Positions 10,401 through 22,400 of a stretch of DNA of 44,220 nt are shown here, in pieces. Within the stretch, counting starts at the first letter, position 1. Every line of letters starts with the position of its first letter. Location: positions 1 to 44,220 of the forward strand of contig JANQEL010000127.1 of assembly GCA_028278345.1 (NCBI GenBank). Direction: 5' to 3'. This DNA comes from Myxococcota bacterium (GTDB lineage Bacteria > Myxococcota_A > UBA9160 > UBA4427). The notes under the pieces are model-generated. The model was not told where the DNA came from. It did no database searches and saw only the letters and a list, made by a program, of their open reading frames with translations. The translations under genes were made by a program, and so were the position numbers.

Positions 10401-13400
10401 TCACCGCCAGCCAAGCCGATGCGTTTGCGGGCTTCGAAGCCGGTCGACGCATCCAGATCACGGGCTCCCTGCGCAGCGACGGCAGCTACCTCATCACGCG
10501 CAACATCGGTGACGACACGCTGATCCTGTCCGATGCCGTGAGCCCCGAGTCGATGTCGACGGACATCCAGCTCAGCTCGGAAGGCGACTCGCTGCGCTTG
10601 AACGAACCCGTCCTCAGCGATCCCGACGACGAAGCCCAGGTCGAAGCCGACGAACTCGCCGCTGCGGCCGAGTTCGACATCGTCCTCGACGGCACCGCCT
10701 ACGGGATCGTGATCTTCGCCGCGGAGAGCGAGAGCGACCCGTTTGCCCCGCACACCGCCGACAACCGCAGCCCCAACGACTTGCTGCAGGATCTGCGCGT
10801 GGCGCTCACCCGCGCAACGAGCGGCGGCGAGACCATCGACCTCACCGACGAAGATCGCAGCGATCGCATCGTCGCGAGCCTCGACGGAAGCCGGCTCGTG
10901 CTGACGCGCGAGGGCGACAACTCGACGGTGCCCTTCACGATCAGCGGCGCCAACGCAAACGCCCAGCGCCTCGGCTTCGAAGCCAGCGACCAGCTCTCGA
11001 ACAGCGCCGATCTCGTGATCGTGCTCAGCAACGGCGACGAAGCCGCGATCAACCTCGATTCGGCGACCACCGTGGGCGATGTGCTCGCCGCGATCGAAGC
11101 CGCCTTCCCGGCCGACGGCGCGGGCCCGCTCAGCGGCAGCCGCGTCGAAGCCCGCGTCGCCGCGAACGGCACCGGGATCGAGATCGTCGAGCGCGGTCAG
11201 CTCACCGGCCGCCTGCGACTCACCGTGAGCGAAACGGCGGGCAGCGATACGGTCACCTTCGTCCGCTCCGCCGGCAGCTGGAGCGACGACGGCTTCAGCG
11301 CGACTGGAAACGAGCAGCGATTCGAGTTCGAGGACGACACCTACATCGTCACGGACGTCGACGATTCCACCAGCACCCTGACCGCCACCCTGGCCCCCGG
11401 AGAGCCCGCTCCCCTCGAGAGCTCCGAGCGCTTCGTCAACGACGCGAAGATCCGCATTGAGGGCGTCGAGTTCGACGATGGCGACGCCGACACGGACGAC
11501 GACATCATGGTCGTCGAGCTGATCAACGGCTCGGTCGCCGCCGCCAACCTCGGCATCCTCCAGTCGGACGCCGCCGCCGACGTCAACGAAGACGACAGCA
11601 TCGACGTGCTGGACGCCGACGGCCTGATCCAGGGCAACGCCATCGGCGGAGCGTCGCTCTTCGACCGCATCTTCATTCGCGATCCGAACATCTTCCTCGG
11701 CTTCGACCTCGCCCCGGTCGGCGCGGTCGAGGTCAACGCCCGGGTCGGCTTCGTCGAAGCCGACTTCATCGCCCAGGGCGGCTTCAGTGCGACGGGTCGG
11801 CTCGGCCTGAACGATCTCCCCCCGGTCGACGCGCCGAACGACGCGCCCGACGGCAAGATCACCCTGCGCGAGTTCGCACGAGGCATCCGCAACCCCCTCG
11901 ACTTCATCGACACGCCGAAGTTCGAGGCCGGCGTACTCGACGAGGACTTCAGCGGAAACCTCACGCTTTCGAACAGCGAAGTCGACGGTGAGCAACGCGG
12001 CATCATCCAGCGTTCGGTGGGCGACTGGTCGGACGACGATCGCTTCAGCGCTGGCCAGAAGGTGGTGGTGACGAACGGCGAGGGTTCGTCGGGAGACCTC
12101 CCCGATGGCACCTATCGCATCATCCAGATCCGCAAGGTCGACGTCGGCGGCACGGAATTCAGTCAGCTCGTCCTCGAAGACGAGATCGCGGGCATCAGCG
12201 GAACGACGACCCTCACCGGCGACGACATTCCGCGCATGGTCGGCACCTTCGGCGTGTTCACTCTTGCCCTCGATTCGATCGGCGCGGATGGCCTCGGTTC
12301 GATCGACGTCGGCGACATCGTCGGCGACAACGCGCAGGTCGACCTCACCCTCTTCGATTTCGGCGATCCGTTCTTCCGCGAGTCGATGGGTGTGGCGACC
12401 ACAGCGGAGCCCGACGGGCCCGACGGCCCCGGCGGTTCGGTCGTCGCCACCCGCCTGAACCAACTCGAGATCACCCGCGACGCCCTGCAGGACGATGCCG
12501 ACGAGATCGACAGCGCGCTGCGCGAAGTGCGCGGTGCCCTCGACGATGGCGGCGAAGTGAAGGTCAAGATCGTCTACACCGACAAGGACGGGAACGAACA
12601 GAGCGAGTCGGTGAAGGTCACGAACATCACGGCACCGCCGCCCCCCGAGCCCGGCGAATCGCCGACCGCCCTCACCTTTCCCATCGTCGTCACCCTCGCC
12701 GAGGATTTCGTCGACGACCTCGCGAACGTCGAACTCGACGGCGGCAACCGCGTCATCCAGAAGATCACCTTCACCCGGCCGCCGAAGACGGAAGTGCAGA
12801 CGCCCGACTTCGGCAGCCTGCTCGACTTCGAGAGCATCAGCATCCGCGACATCATCCGCGGCCTGCAGCTCGCCGCCGACTTCCTCGGCCAGTTCGAGGA
12901 GTTCGGCTTCCTCGACGAGCCCATCCCGGTGATCGAGCTCAGCTTCAACGACCTTCTCGACTTCGCCGACCAACTCGCCGCCGGCATTGAAGAAATCCAG
13001 CGCGATCCCGACGGCACCCTGCAGACGATCGAGGCGCGGCTCAAGGACGTCCTGGGCATCACGGAAGACGATCCCTTCGACATCGAACTCAAGATCGCGA
13101 GCGAAACCCTCGCCGCGCGCGACGGCGTCGAAGCCTCCACCCACAAGGTCCTGAAACTCGAACTCACCCTCGGCGACGAGTTCCAGGATTCGATCGGCGT
13201 CAACTTCGACGTCGGCGGCGGTGGTGTGATCGCGGGTTCGGCGGGACTCGAAGCGTTCGGCCGCGCCGAGATCAACATCGATCTCGGCCTCGACATCTCG
13301 CTCACCAAGATCCGAGGTGATGCAACGCTCACCCTCGGCGCACCGGGCGTGCGGACGATCACGCGAAGCGACGGTGCGCACTGGGCCGCCGATGGCTTCC

Positions 13401-16400
13401 GCCTCGGGCAGACGCTCAAGCTCAAGAACGCCGGCGAGCGCGACGGCAGCTATACGCTGGTTGCGATCAGCGGTGACACCATCACCCTCGAAGGCGGCGA
13501 CGACGCCGACTGGGCGATGGCCGCCCCGACCGGGCTGCCCCCGATCGAAGTCACGGGTTCGCGCGCCTTCTCGGTCTTCAACTCGACGGGCATCAGCGCG
13601 TACTTCGATGCACGAGCGAACGAGGTCGACTTCCGCGCCGCCGCGGGCCCCGTCGGCATCTTCATCCAGGACGGCAAGATCGCGATCGGCGGAACCCTGG
13701 GCCTCGACCCCGACAACCCGGGCGACGATCCCGAGTTCCTGACCGATGCACCCGAGATGATCTTCGACGCCGGCTTCCTCGGCGACAACGAGGAGCGGCG
13801 GCTCTTCACCGAGTTGTTCGACAGCGACAGTGACAATCGTCTCGCGAACGCCCTCGGCGTCGAAGTGGCGAGCGGGATCAGCGTCGCCCTGCCGGTCTAC
13901 TTCCCGACCGACAACCTCCTGCAGGGCACCGTCGGCTACAGCGCCCTGCTCTCCGCCGAAGCCAGCGCGGGCGGCATCGAGCTCGAGTTCAACGACGACA
14001 TCGCGGACGGCCTCGGCTTCACCATCCAGCGCGCCGACGACAGCTTCGTCGAAGGCGACACCGCGGGTGAACGCTTCGCGAACTTCTTCAGCATCTCGGC
14101 CTTCGATCCGGGCGAACTCAGCCTCTTCGACAACATCAAGCTCGCGGTCGACGGCTTCGATCTCATCCTCGGCGGCATCCAGGACGTGCTCGATGGCGAG
14201 ATCCTCGGCATCGATCTGCCGCTGATCGGCGACAGCCTGTCCGACGGCGCTCAGTTCATCGCCGATCTGCGCGAAGACTTCGTCGAACCCTTCCGCGACG
14301 GTCTCGACGACGCCGAATCCTTCATCGACGACGTCTCCGACCCGAACAAGAACATCATCTCCCAGCTGCTCTTCGACGAGCTCTCGAAGACGGGTCTGCT
14401 CCTCGTCACCCACGCCCAGGACGGCACGGCGCTCCACGAGGACGAGGTCTTCACCGCACGCGCCAGCAACCTGGTCGGCGAGATCGACGAGGACGACCGC
14501 ACCTCGAACTACGACGGCATCGCGGTCGAAGATCGCGTCTTCATGCTGAGCCAGGTGATCCGGCTCAACGGCACGCGCCGCGACGACTCCCCCGAAATGG
14601 GCCAGCGGGCCTACTTCGACTCGCGCGCCGATGGCGAGAGCCGCGGCGTGACCGACGGCGAGATCGATCTCGCCGGCATCCCGGTGAACCAGATCACCGA
14701 CGTCGCCTTCATCGAATGGGACTTCCGCCTCGGCCAGCAGTTCTCGGCCGTGGACGCCGACATCGCCCTCGACTTCGGCATCCCCGCGATCGGCCTCGAA
14801 GCCGACGGCGCGCTGGGCATCGAGTTGGCGTGGGATCTCGAACTCGGCTTCGGCCTCGACTTCGACAGCGGCTTCTACTTCGACATCGGCTCGTCGAGCG
14901 AACTCGAGATCGACGTCGACGTCGTCCTCCCCGACAGCCTGACGGGGCGCCTCGCCTTCCTGCAGCTCGAAGCCGAGAACGTCGGCAGTGGCCTGGGTGC
15001 CAACTTCGCGATCGACATCGTGAAGAAGGGCGACCCGACCGACGACCGCCTCTCCTTCACCGAGCTCGGAAGCCTCCGCCTCGAAGCCGGAGTATCCGCG
15101 GAAGCCACGGCACTGCTCGGTCTCGAACTCGCCCTCAACGAAGAACTCCTCGCCGATTTCGCGAACGTCTTCCCCACGGTGACCGCCGACTTCGTCTTCG
15201 AGTGGGCGCTCGGCGATCGCGAGATCGGGGAGCTCGAGTTCGACGGCGACACGATCACCTCTTCCGCCCTGATCCCCGATGGCGAAGGCGGCGAGCGCGC
15301 CTTCTCCTTCGCCGAAGAGGGCTACCGCGAAGGTCACGTGATCCGCATCTCGGGTCTTTCGAGTTCGACCTTCGACGGCGCGTACAAGATCACGGCGGTT
15401 TCCGGGAACACCCTCACCGTCGAGTACGCCGACGAGGATGCGGGCGCCCCCGACTTCAGCGACGACGCCACCGGCGAGCGCTTCCGCATCTACCGCGACG
15501 TGCGCAACATCGACGGCAGCGTCCTCTCCGAAGGCCTGCAGATCGTCGAGTTCCGCGATGTGAGCCTCGACCTCGGCTCCTTCATCAGCGACTTCGCCGC
15601 ACCGGTGCTGCGCGAGATCCAGAAGGTCACGGGCCCCATCCAGCCGATCGTCGACATCCTCACCTCGCCACTGCCGGTGATCTCCGACCTCGGTCCGCCC
15701 GTCACCCTGCTCGACCTCGCGCGCATGACCGGCCGCTTCGACCCGTCCTTGATCGAAGCGATCGCCGACATCATCACCCTGGTGAACGCCATCCCGACCA
15801 CCGCCGGCAACGTGATCATCGGCTTCGGCGACTTCACCATCTACAAGATCATGACCGACGGCACGACGATGGGCACCGACCCCGTCGACGGCAACGCCGA
15901 CCTGAGCGACCTGCACGAGGACCAGGGCGCGACGGCCACCACCACCGAGCCCGCCGAAGAGAATGAGACCACCGGCTTCGTCGACAAGCTGAAGAACACG
16001 AAGGGCTTCGCATTCCCGATCCTCTCGGATCCGAGCCAGGTCTTCGGCCTGCTCACCGGCCAGGAAGTCGTGCTCTTCGGCTACGACATGCCGGCCTTCG
16101 AGCTGGAGTTCGAGTACACGCAGTTCTTCCCGCTCTACGGTCCGCTGGGAATCGGAATCACCGGTACTGCCTACGCGAAGATCGACTTCGCCTTCGGCTT
16201 CGACTCGAGTGGCCTCGAGCGCTTCTTCGACTCGGGCTTCACGAACCCCGTGCTGATCTTCGACGGCTTCTACGTGAGCGACAACCCGGAAGACGTCACC
16301 GGTGCCGGACCCGACCTCGACGAGCTGCAGTTCGACCTCGGCTTCTTCCTCTCGGCCGAACTCAACCTGGGCATCGCGCGCGCCGGCGTGGCGGGCGGCA

Positions 16401-19400
16401 TCGAGGCGAGCATCGACTTCGATCTGTTCGACCCGAACCGCGACGGCAAGGTCCGCGTGGGCGAGATCATCGAGAACGTCGCGAACGAGTTCCTCTTCGG
16501 TTCGCCCATCCTGGCACCCCTCGCGATCTTCGATGTGTCGGGCATCGTCACCGCTCGGGCGTTCGCCTTCCTCGAGATCGATTTCGTCTTCTTCGAGTTC
16601 GAAATCGAAATCCCCATCACCCCCACCATCACGCTCGTGGACTTCACGGTGGAGTTCACCCGCGCCCCGAAGCTCGCGACGATCCTCGACGACGGGACCA
16701 TGCAGCTCAACATGGGCGATTTCGCGGGCGAGCGTCTGAACGACGACCTCCGCGATACGGGCGAACACTTCCGGCTGCACAGCGACACCAGCGCCAACAA
16801 CATCATCGTCACCTGGGTCGGCTCGAACGAAGGCGGCCGCGAGTTCTTCAACTGGTTCGATGCGTCCGACGTCACGGGCATTCTCGCGATCGCGGGGGCC
16901 GGGGACGATGTCATCGATCTACGGGGGCTCTCCGCCGCCCATCGCGCGGGCCTCAAGATCGAGATCGACGGCGGGACCGGGAACGACCGCATCTACGCCG
17001 GTTCGCGAGGCTCGTCGGGTCCGGCCAACGGCATCGAAGCGATTCTGCGCGGCGGCGAGGGTTCCGACGAGATCGTCGGCACCGAGGGTCGGGATCTGAT
17101 CTTCGGCGGCTCGGACATCGACGACATCGATGGTGGCGGTGGCGACGACGTGATCTTCGCCGACGAGGGCCGGCTGGTCGAAAAGCAGCCGCGCGAGCGC
17201 AACATCCCGATCTCGATCAGCGGAGCGAGCCCGGGTTACACGAGCGTCACCCTCACGAATCGCCACCCCGACGCCGACTTCATCGTGGGCGGCTTCGCGG
17301 AGGACCAAACGGTCATCATCAAACAATTCGATGGCAGCCTGCCCCCCGATGAACGCGAAGCGATCTTCGAGGGCATCTACAAGGTCACGGCCCTCACGAC
17401 GACGACCCTCACCCTGGCTTCCGTCAGCGAAGGCGAAGCGGACTTCCTCATCCCGACCGTGGGTGACGACAGCCTCTTCGAGATCGCCGCCCAGGACGCC
17501 GACTTCGTCTCGGCCTACCAGTCGACCGCCGGCGACACCGATGGCAACGACATCGTCACCGGCGGCTTCGGCAGCGACTGGATCTTCGGCGGAGGCGGCG
17601 CCGACTCGCTGGTCGGTGGCCCCACCAGCGACACCTCCGCCAGCATCGACGACCTCGGCGACATCATCATCGGCGACGGCGGCGAGATTCGCGTCAACCG
17701 CGAAGGCGTGATCCGGCGCGACGAAGAGGGCCGCTACCTGATCGAGAACACCGAACGCGGCCTCGCCTTCGGCAACGACACGATCACCGGCAGTGGACGC
17801 AACGACCTGATCTTCGGCGGCCGCGGCGACGACACGATCTCGGGCGACGCCGGAAACGACACGATCTTCGGCGAGACCGGCCGCGACACCCTGCTGGGCG
17901 ACGCGGGCAGCGACACGATCTTCGGCGGGCGCGACGACGACCACATCGAAGGTGGGGCCGACGGCGACTTCCTCTACGGCGAACAGGCCGCCGACACGAT
18001 CTACGGCGATAGCGAGGGCGGCGAACTCGCGAGCGACGGCAACGATGTGATCCGCGGCGCCTCGGGCTCGGATCTGATCTTCGGCGGCGGCGGCCTCGAC
18101 GACATCGCGGGCGGCGCCGACTTCGACGAACTCCACGGCGGCAGCGGCTTCGACACGATGCGCGGCGATGCGGGGGCCGACCTCGTCTTCGGCGACGGCG
18201 GCGGCGATCACATCACCGTGCGCGACGGCGATGACATCGTCGACGCCGGCCTCGGCAGCGACACCGTCACCGTCAACTTCAAGGGCGCCGAGAACAGCGC
18301 GCGCATTTCGATCAGCGGCGGCGAGACCGAAACCGGCGACGTCGACGATCTGATCATCAACGGCACCGCGCGCGACGACCAGTTCCTGCTGCGCGCCGCG
18401 GCCGACCGCATCAACGGCCTCACCTTCGTCGCCTCGATCAACGAGGGCAACGACGTCGAGCGGGTCGACTACAGCGGCTTCGAGTCGCTGATCGTGAACG
18501 GCCGCGCGGGCGACGATCGCTATGCACTCGACGACCTGACGGCCACCGCGACCCTCAACGGCGGTGCGGGCGACGACCACTTCCAGGTCGGCCAGCTCTA
18601 CCGCAACCGACGCACGACCTCGGCGGGCAACATCGCCCCCGAAGACCAGTTCGCGACGGTCGAGGTGACGCGCGGCTTCCTCTCGAACGGCATCAGCAAC
18701 GACACCACGATCAACGGTGGCAACGACAACGACACCATCATCGTCTACCGCAACCTCGCCACGCTCACCGTGAACGGCCAGGCGGGAGACGACGCGATCG
18801 AGGTGCGCGCCTTCGCCCTGGTGAACCCCCTCGACAAGCTGCAGCGCACCACCAACATCTCGGGCGGCGGTGGCGCCGACACGATCCGCTACGCAGTGAA
18901 CGCCCCGGTGGCGATCGACGGCGGCGACGGCCTCGATTCGGTCACGGTGATCGGGACCGAGTTCGGCGACGAGTTCGTGATCACCCGCGACGGCGTCTTC
19001 GGCGCGGGCCTCAACGTCAACTTCGTCAATGTGGAGCTCCTCCGCGTGGACGGCGCCGAGGGCGACGATCACTTCTACATCCAGAGCACCAACGAAGAGA
19101 TCCTCACCCAGGTGGTCGGCGGCCTCGGCAGCGACACCTTCCAGATCGCCGACGGTGTCGAGCGCTCGGTGGTTTCGAACGATCTGCGCGGCCACAGTGG
19201 CCTGATCCTGCACGACGTCGAGAGCGACGATCCCTTCTACCAGGGCCCGGAACTCGACGGCATCGCGGTCGACGGCATCTCGACCAACGTCGGCGACGCC
19301 GACGAAGCCGGCATCGTGATCTCCCAGAGCGAAGGCTTCACGCGCGTCTCCGAAGGCGGTGTGCTCGACTGGTACACAGTCGTGCTGACGCGGCGGCCGA

Positions 19401-22400
19401 ACGAAAACGTCGAGGTCACGGTCAACGCACCGGAACTCTCCCCCGAAGGCGCAGCCCAGGGCGAAGACCTCGTGCGCGTCTGGCACGACGACGGCATGGG
19501 CGCGCCCCTCATCGAGGCACCGACGGCGAACGAACCCGATCCGGGCCAGAACCTCGTGCTCACCTTCACGAGCGACAACTGGTACATCCCGCAGACCGTC
19601 TGGGTGCAGGCCGCCGATGATCTCGCGATCGAAGAAGAACGCTTCGGCGTGATCCAGCACAAGGTCACCGGGCAAAGCTTCGAGAGCGATCGCGCGACCG
19701 ACCCCTCCCCCGAGATCACCGCCGTGACTGGACCGGAGATCATCGACGGCGTGATCCAGCTCGACGCCGACGGCGACATCGTCACCACCGTCGACCTCGC
19801 CGACACCCTCGACCTCGGCGACGACAACCTGCGCGGGCGACTCTTCCAGGTCACGAGCGCGCCCTCGATCGACGGTGAAGGTGGCGTCGGCCAGTCCCTG
19901 CTGATCAAGTCGAGCGAAACCGTCGGCACGGGCCCCTCCGCCTTCACGCGCATCACCCTCTTCGGCGTGTTCGACCCCGAAGATCCCGCCGTGCCCGGCA
20001 GCGGCTACCTCGTGCGCATGTACGACGGCCTCGTGGTTCCCACCGTCACGGTGCAGGTCGACGACAACGACGCCCCCGACGTCGTCATCACACCGCTGGT
20101 CGATGGCATCGCAAGCGAAACCCTCGGCGTCTTCGAGCTCACCGACGAGAACTCCGGGGCGTCGACGGGCAACGCGATCTACCAGATCGAGCTGGGCCGC
20201 GAACCGCGCGTCGGCGCCGACGTCGTGCGCGTACTGCTCGACATCACGACCGCGAACTTCGAGGATGAACAGCTCGAGATCGCGCTCTACGACCCGACGA
20301 ACCCGACCGCACCCCTCACCTTCTCGGCTTCACTGGTCGTGACCTTCACCAACGCCACCACCCCGCAGTTCATCCAGGTGCGCGCGGTGGGCGGCGACGC
20401 GGACGGCGTGCCCGAAGGCTTCCACCGCGGGCTCATCCAGCACACGGTGCTGCGCGAAGCCGGCCCGGTGGCGGACCGCGACGTCGACCTCTTCACGGAC
20501 GTCGTCGACGAACGCATCGAACTCGAAGACGGCCAGGAAAGGGCCGACTCGATCCTGCTCTCGAACACGCCCCTGCAATTCCGCGGCGACGTGGACGTCG
20601 ATGGCGGTGTCAGCGACACCACGATCAGCGGCTTCGGCGACGTCTCCTTCACCATCGCCGACCTCGCCGAACTGCTCGACATCCACGGGGTCGACCCGAG
20701 CGACTTCATCGTCCGCATCACCAAGGGAGCGGGTGAGGGGCAGCTTCGCCAGGTCGCGTCGATCGACGGCAACACAGTCACCATCGACGCCAGCGACCCG
20801 TGGGAGACCGTGCCCGACGAAACCAGCCGCTTCTCGGTCACCGGCGTGAGCATTTCGCTCTTCGACGAGGACGACAACCTGGTCGACATCCTCGAAGACC
20901 ACCGCTTCGAGGTGAACGGCAACGACCTTGTCTTCTTCGACGAAGAGCGCAGCGTCGAAGAACGCGTCTTCGACTACGCCCTCGTGAGCTACGGCTTCCT
21001 CGACCCCGGCTACGAAGATCGCGTCGAAGAGCGGCTGCCGATCCGCGTGATGGACGGCGACTCGGCAGGCGTGCTGATCCTCGAATCCGGCGGCTCGACC
21101 GACGTGATCGAAGTGAACGAGATCGGCACGGGCGATCCGGGCGTGCCCGACGAACGCCCGGAAGGCGCCGACGACAGCTACCAGATCGTGCTCTCGCGGC
21201 CGCCCGCAGAAGGCACCCCCGTGATCATCACGGTGGCGCCCGAACTCACTCCGACCGGACGCGGCGACCTCGAGAACGACCCCGCCCTGCAGGTCGAGAT
21301 CCGCACCGCAGGCGGCGCTGCGTTCAGCCGCGATCCGATCCAGATCGTCTTCACCCACGAGAACTGGAACATCCCGCAGACCATCGAGGTGCGCGCCATC
21401 TCCGACTTCGCGGTCGACGGCGGCGACATCAAGGCCTTCGCCCCCTTCCTGCGAACGCTCACCGAGATCCAGGGGCCGCTGCTGGTCGACGGCGCCGGTG
21501 GCCAGGGCTCCCTCGAAGGGCTCGCGCCCCCCGTCATGCTGCCCCCCGCACCCGATGCGGGTGTGCGCGTGGCCACCGCTTCGGACGCCACGACGACGAG
21601 CTTCACGACCAGCGTGGACGACATCCGCACCGTGCTCGGCAACGCGAGCGCCGACATCCGCGATCTGCTCGGACGCGAGATCGCCGAACGCGTGGACGAA
21701 GAAGCGGGCGAGACGCGCACGGTGGTCGACGTCGAACTAATCGCCGCCGATACCGTCCTCGTGACCGTCGACCTGGCTTGGGAGACCACCGACGTCGCCT
21801 CGATCGACGGCTTCGAACTCGAGGTCGGCGGAGAGACGAACCTCAAGACGCCGACGGGCAGCGTGCTCGACGTCGCGGTCGATCGAGGTGGCGATGCCGA
21901 GCGCACCTTCGTCACCGTGCGCGGCGCCGAGTTCGAAGCGGCGCTCCTCGGCGGCGTGCCGAGCGATCTCATCGGCCTCACCCTCGAGATCGTACGCGGG
22001 GCGGGGATCGATCAGTTCCGCGAGATCGTCGGGGTGAGCGAAGTCGCAGGCGGCGATTACGCGATCGAAGTCGCGCCCACCTACGACATCGCGGACGACG
22101 ACCTCGACAAGGTGATCGCCTACAAGATCACCCGGCAGTCCCTCAACTTCTTCGTCGACGAATCGCAGCAGCAGGACCTCATCTTCATCCACGACGAAGA
22201 CAGCCCCGCCAACAGCGAAGGCGCGATGTTCGCCCTCGACTTCGACCAGTTCCCCGCCATGGAGTCGATCTTCAACGGTTCGCTCGACGCCGACGATCCC
22301 GACTACATCGTGCCCAACCGACTGACCGGCTTCGGCATGGGCGGCGATACGACGATCGCGCGCGGCTTGCGGCCCGGCGGCATCACCTACTCGAACTTCG

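Larger units (their letters stand above)
6626..17430 (+). repeat. Dispersed ~45-residue W-x-D-x-GF module, about 11 degenerate copies
   Basis: A recurring protein pattern reads roughly R-x-x-G-x-W-x-D-D-G-F-x-x-G-Q-x-I-x-[VI], a variable loop, then G-x-Y-x-[IV]-x-x-[IV]-S-G-D-T-[IL]-T-[LV]. Copies begin near 6626, 6885, 7590, 7757, 10202, 10396, 11251, 11998, 13352, 15312 and 17250. Clear examples are TTGDWLDEGFAVGQMIVI (10202 copy) and SDGAHWAADGFRLGQTLKL (13352 copy). They are dispersed rather than adjacent, and diverged, so they look like an old beta-rich domain reused as a spacer. I know no named family for it. Confidence 0.6.

Noticed and set aside
5609..16780. An 11.2-kb uninterrupted open frame on the minus strand, antisense to the giant protein gene.
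   Set aside because: It is in codon-on-codon register with the sense gene, where antisense stops need TTA, CTA or TCA in the sense frame; these codons are rare in such GC-rich DNA. The product is a low-complexity run of R, V, E, D and A with no domain.
17770..18230. The dense GGC/GAC repeats looked at first like a CRISPR-like or tandem DNA repeat.
   Set aside because: Unit lengths and bases vary while the protein nonapeptide pattern holds, so this is RTX coding sequence and not a DNA-level array.
16919..19675. A 918-codon minus-strand open frame opposite the first RTX block.
   Set aside because: Same codon-register effect; the Asp/Gly repeats of RTX read as Val/Ala/Asp strings on the other strand, with no ribosome site or motif.
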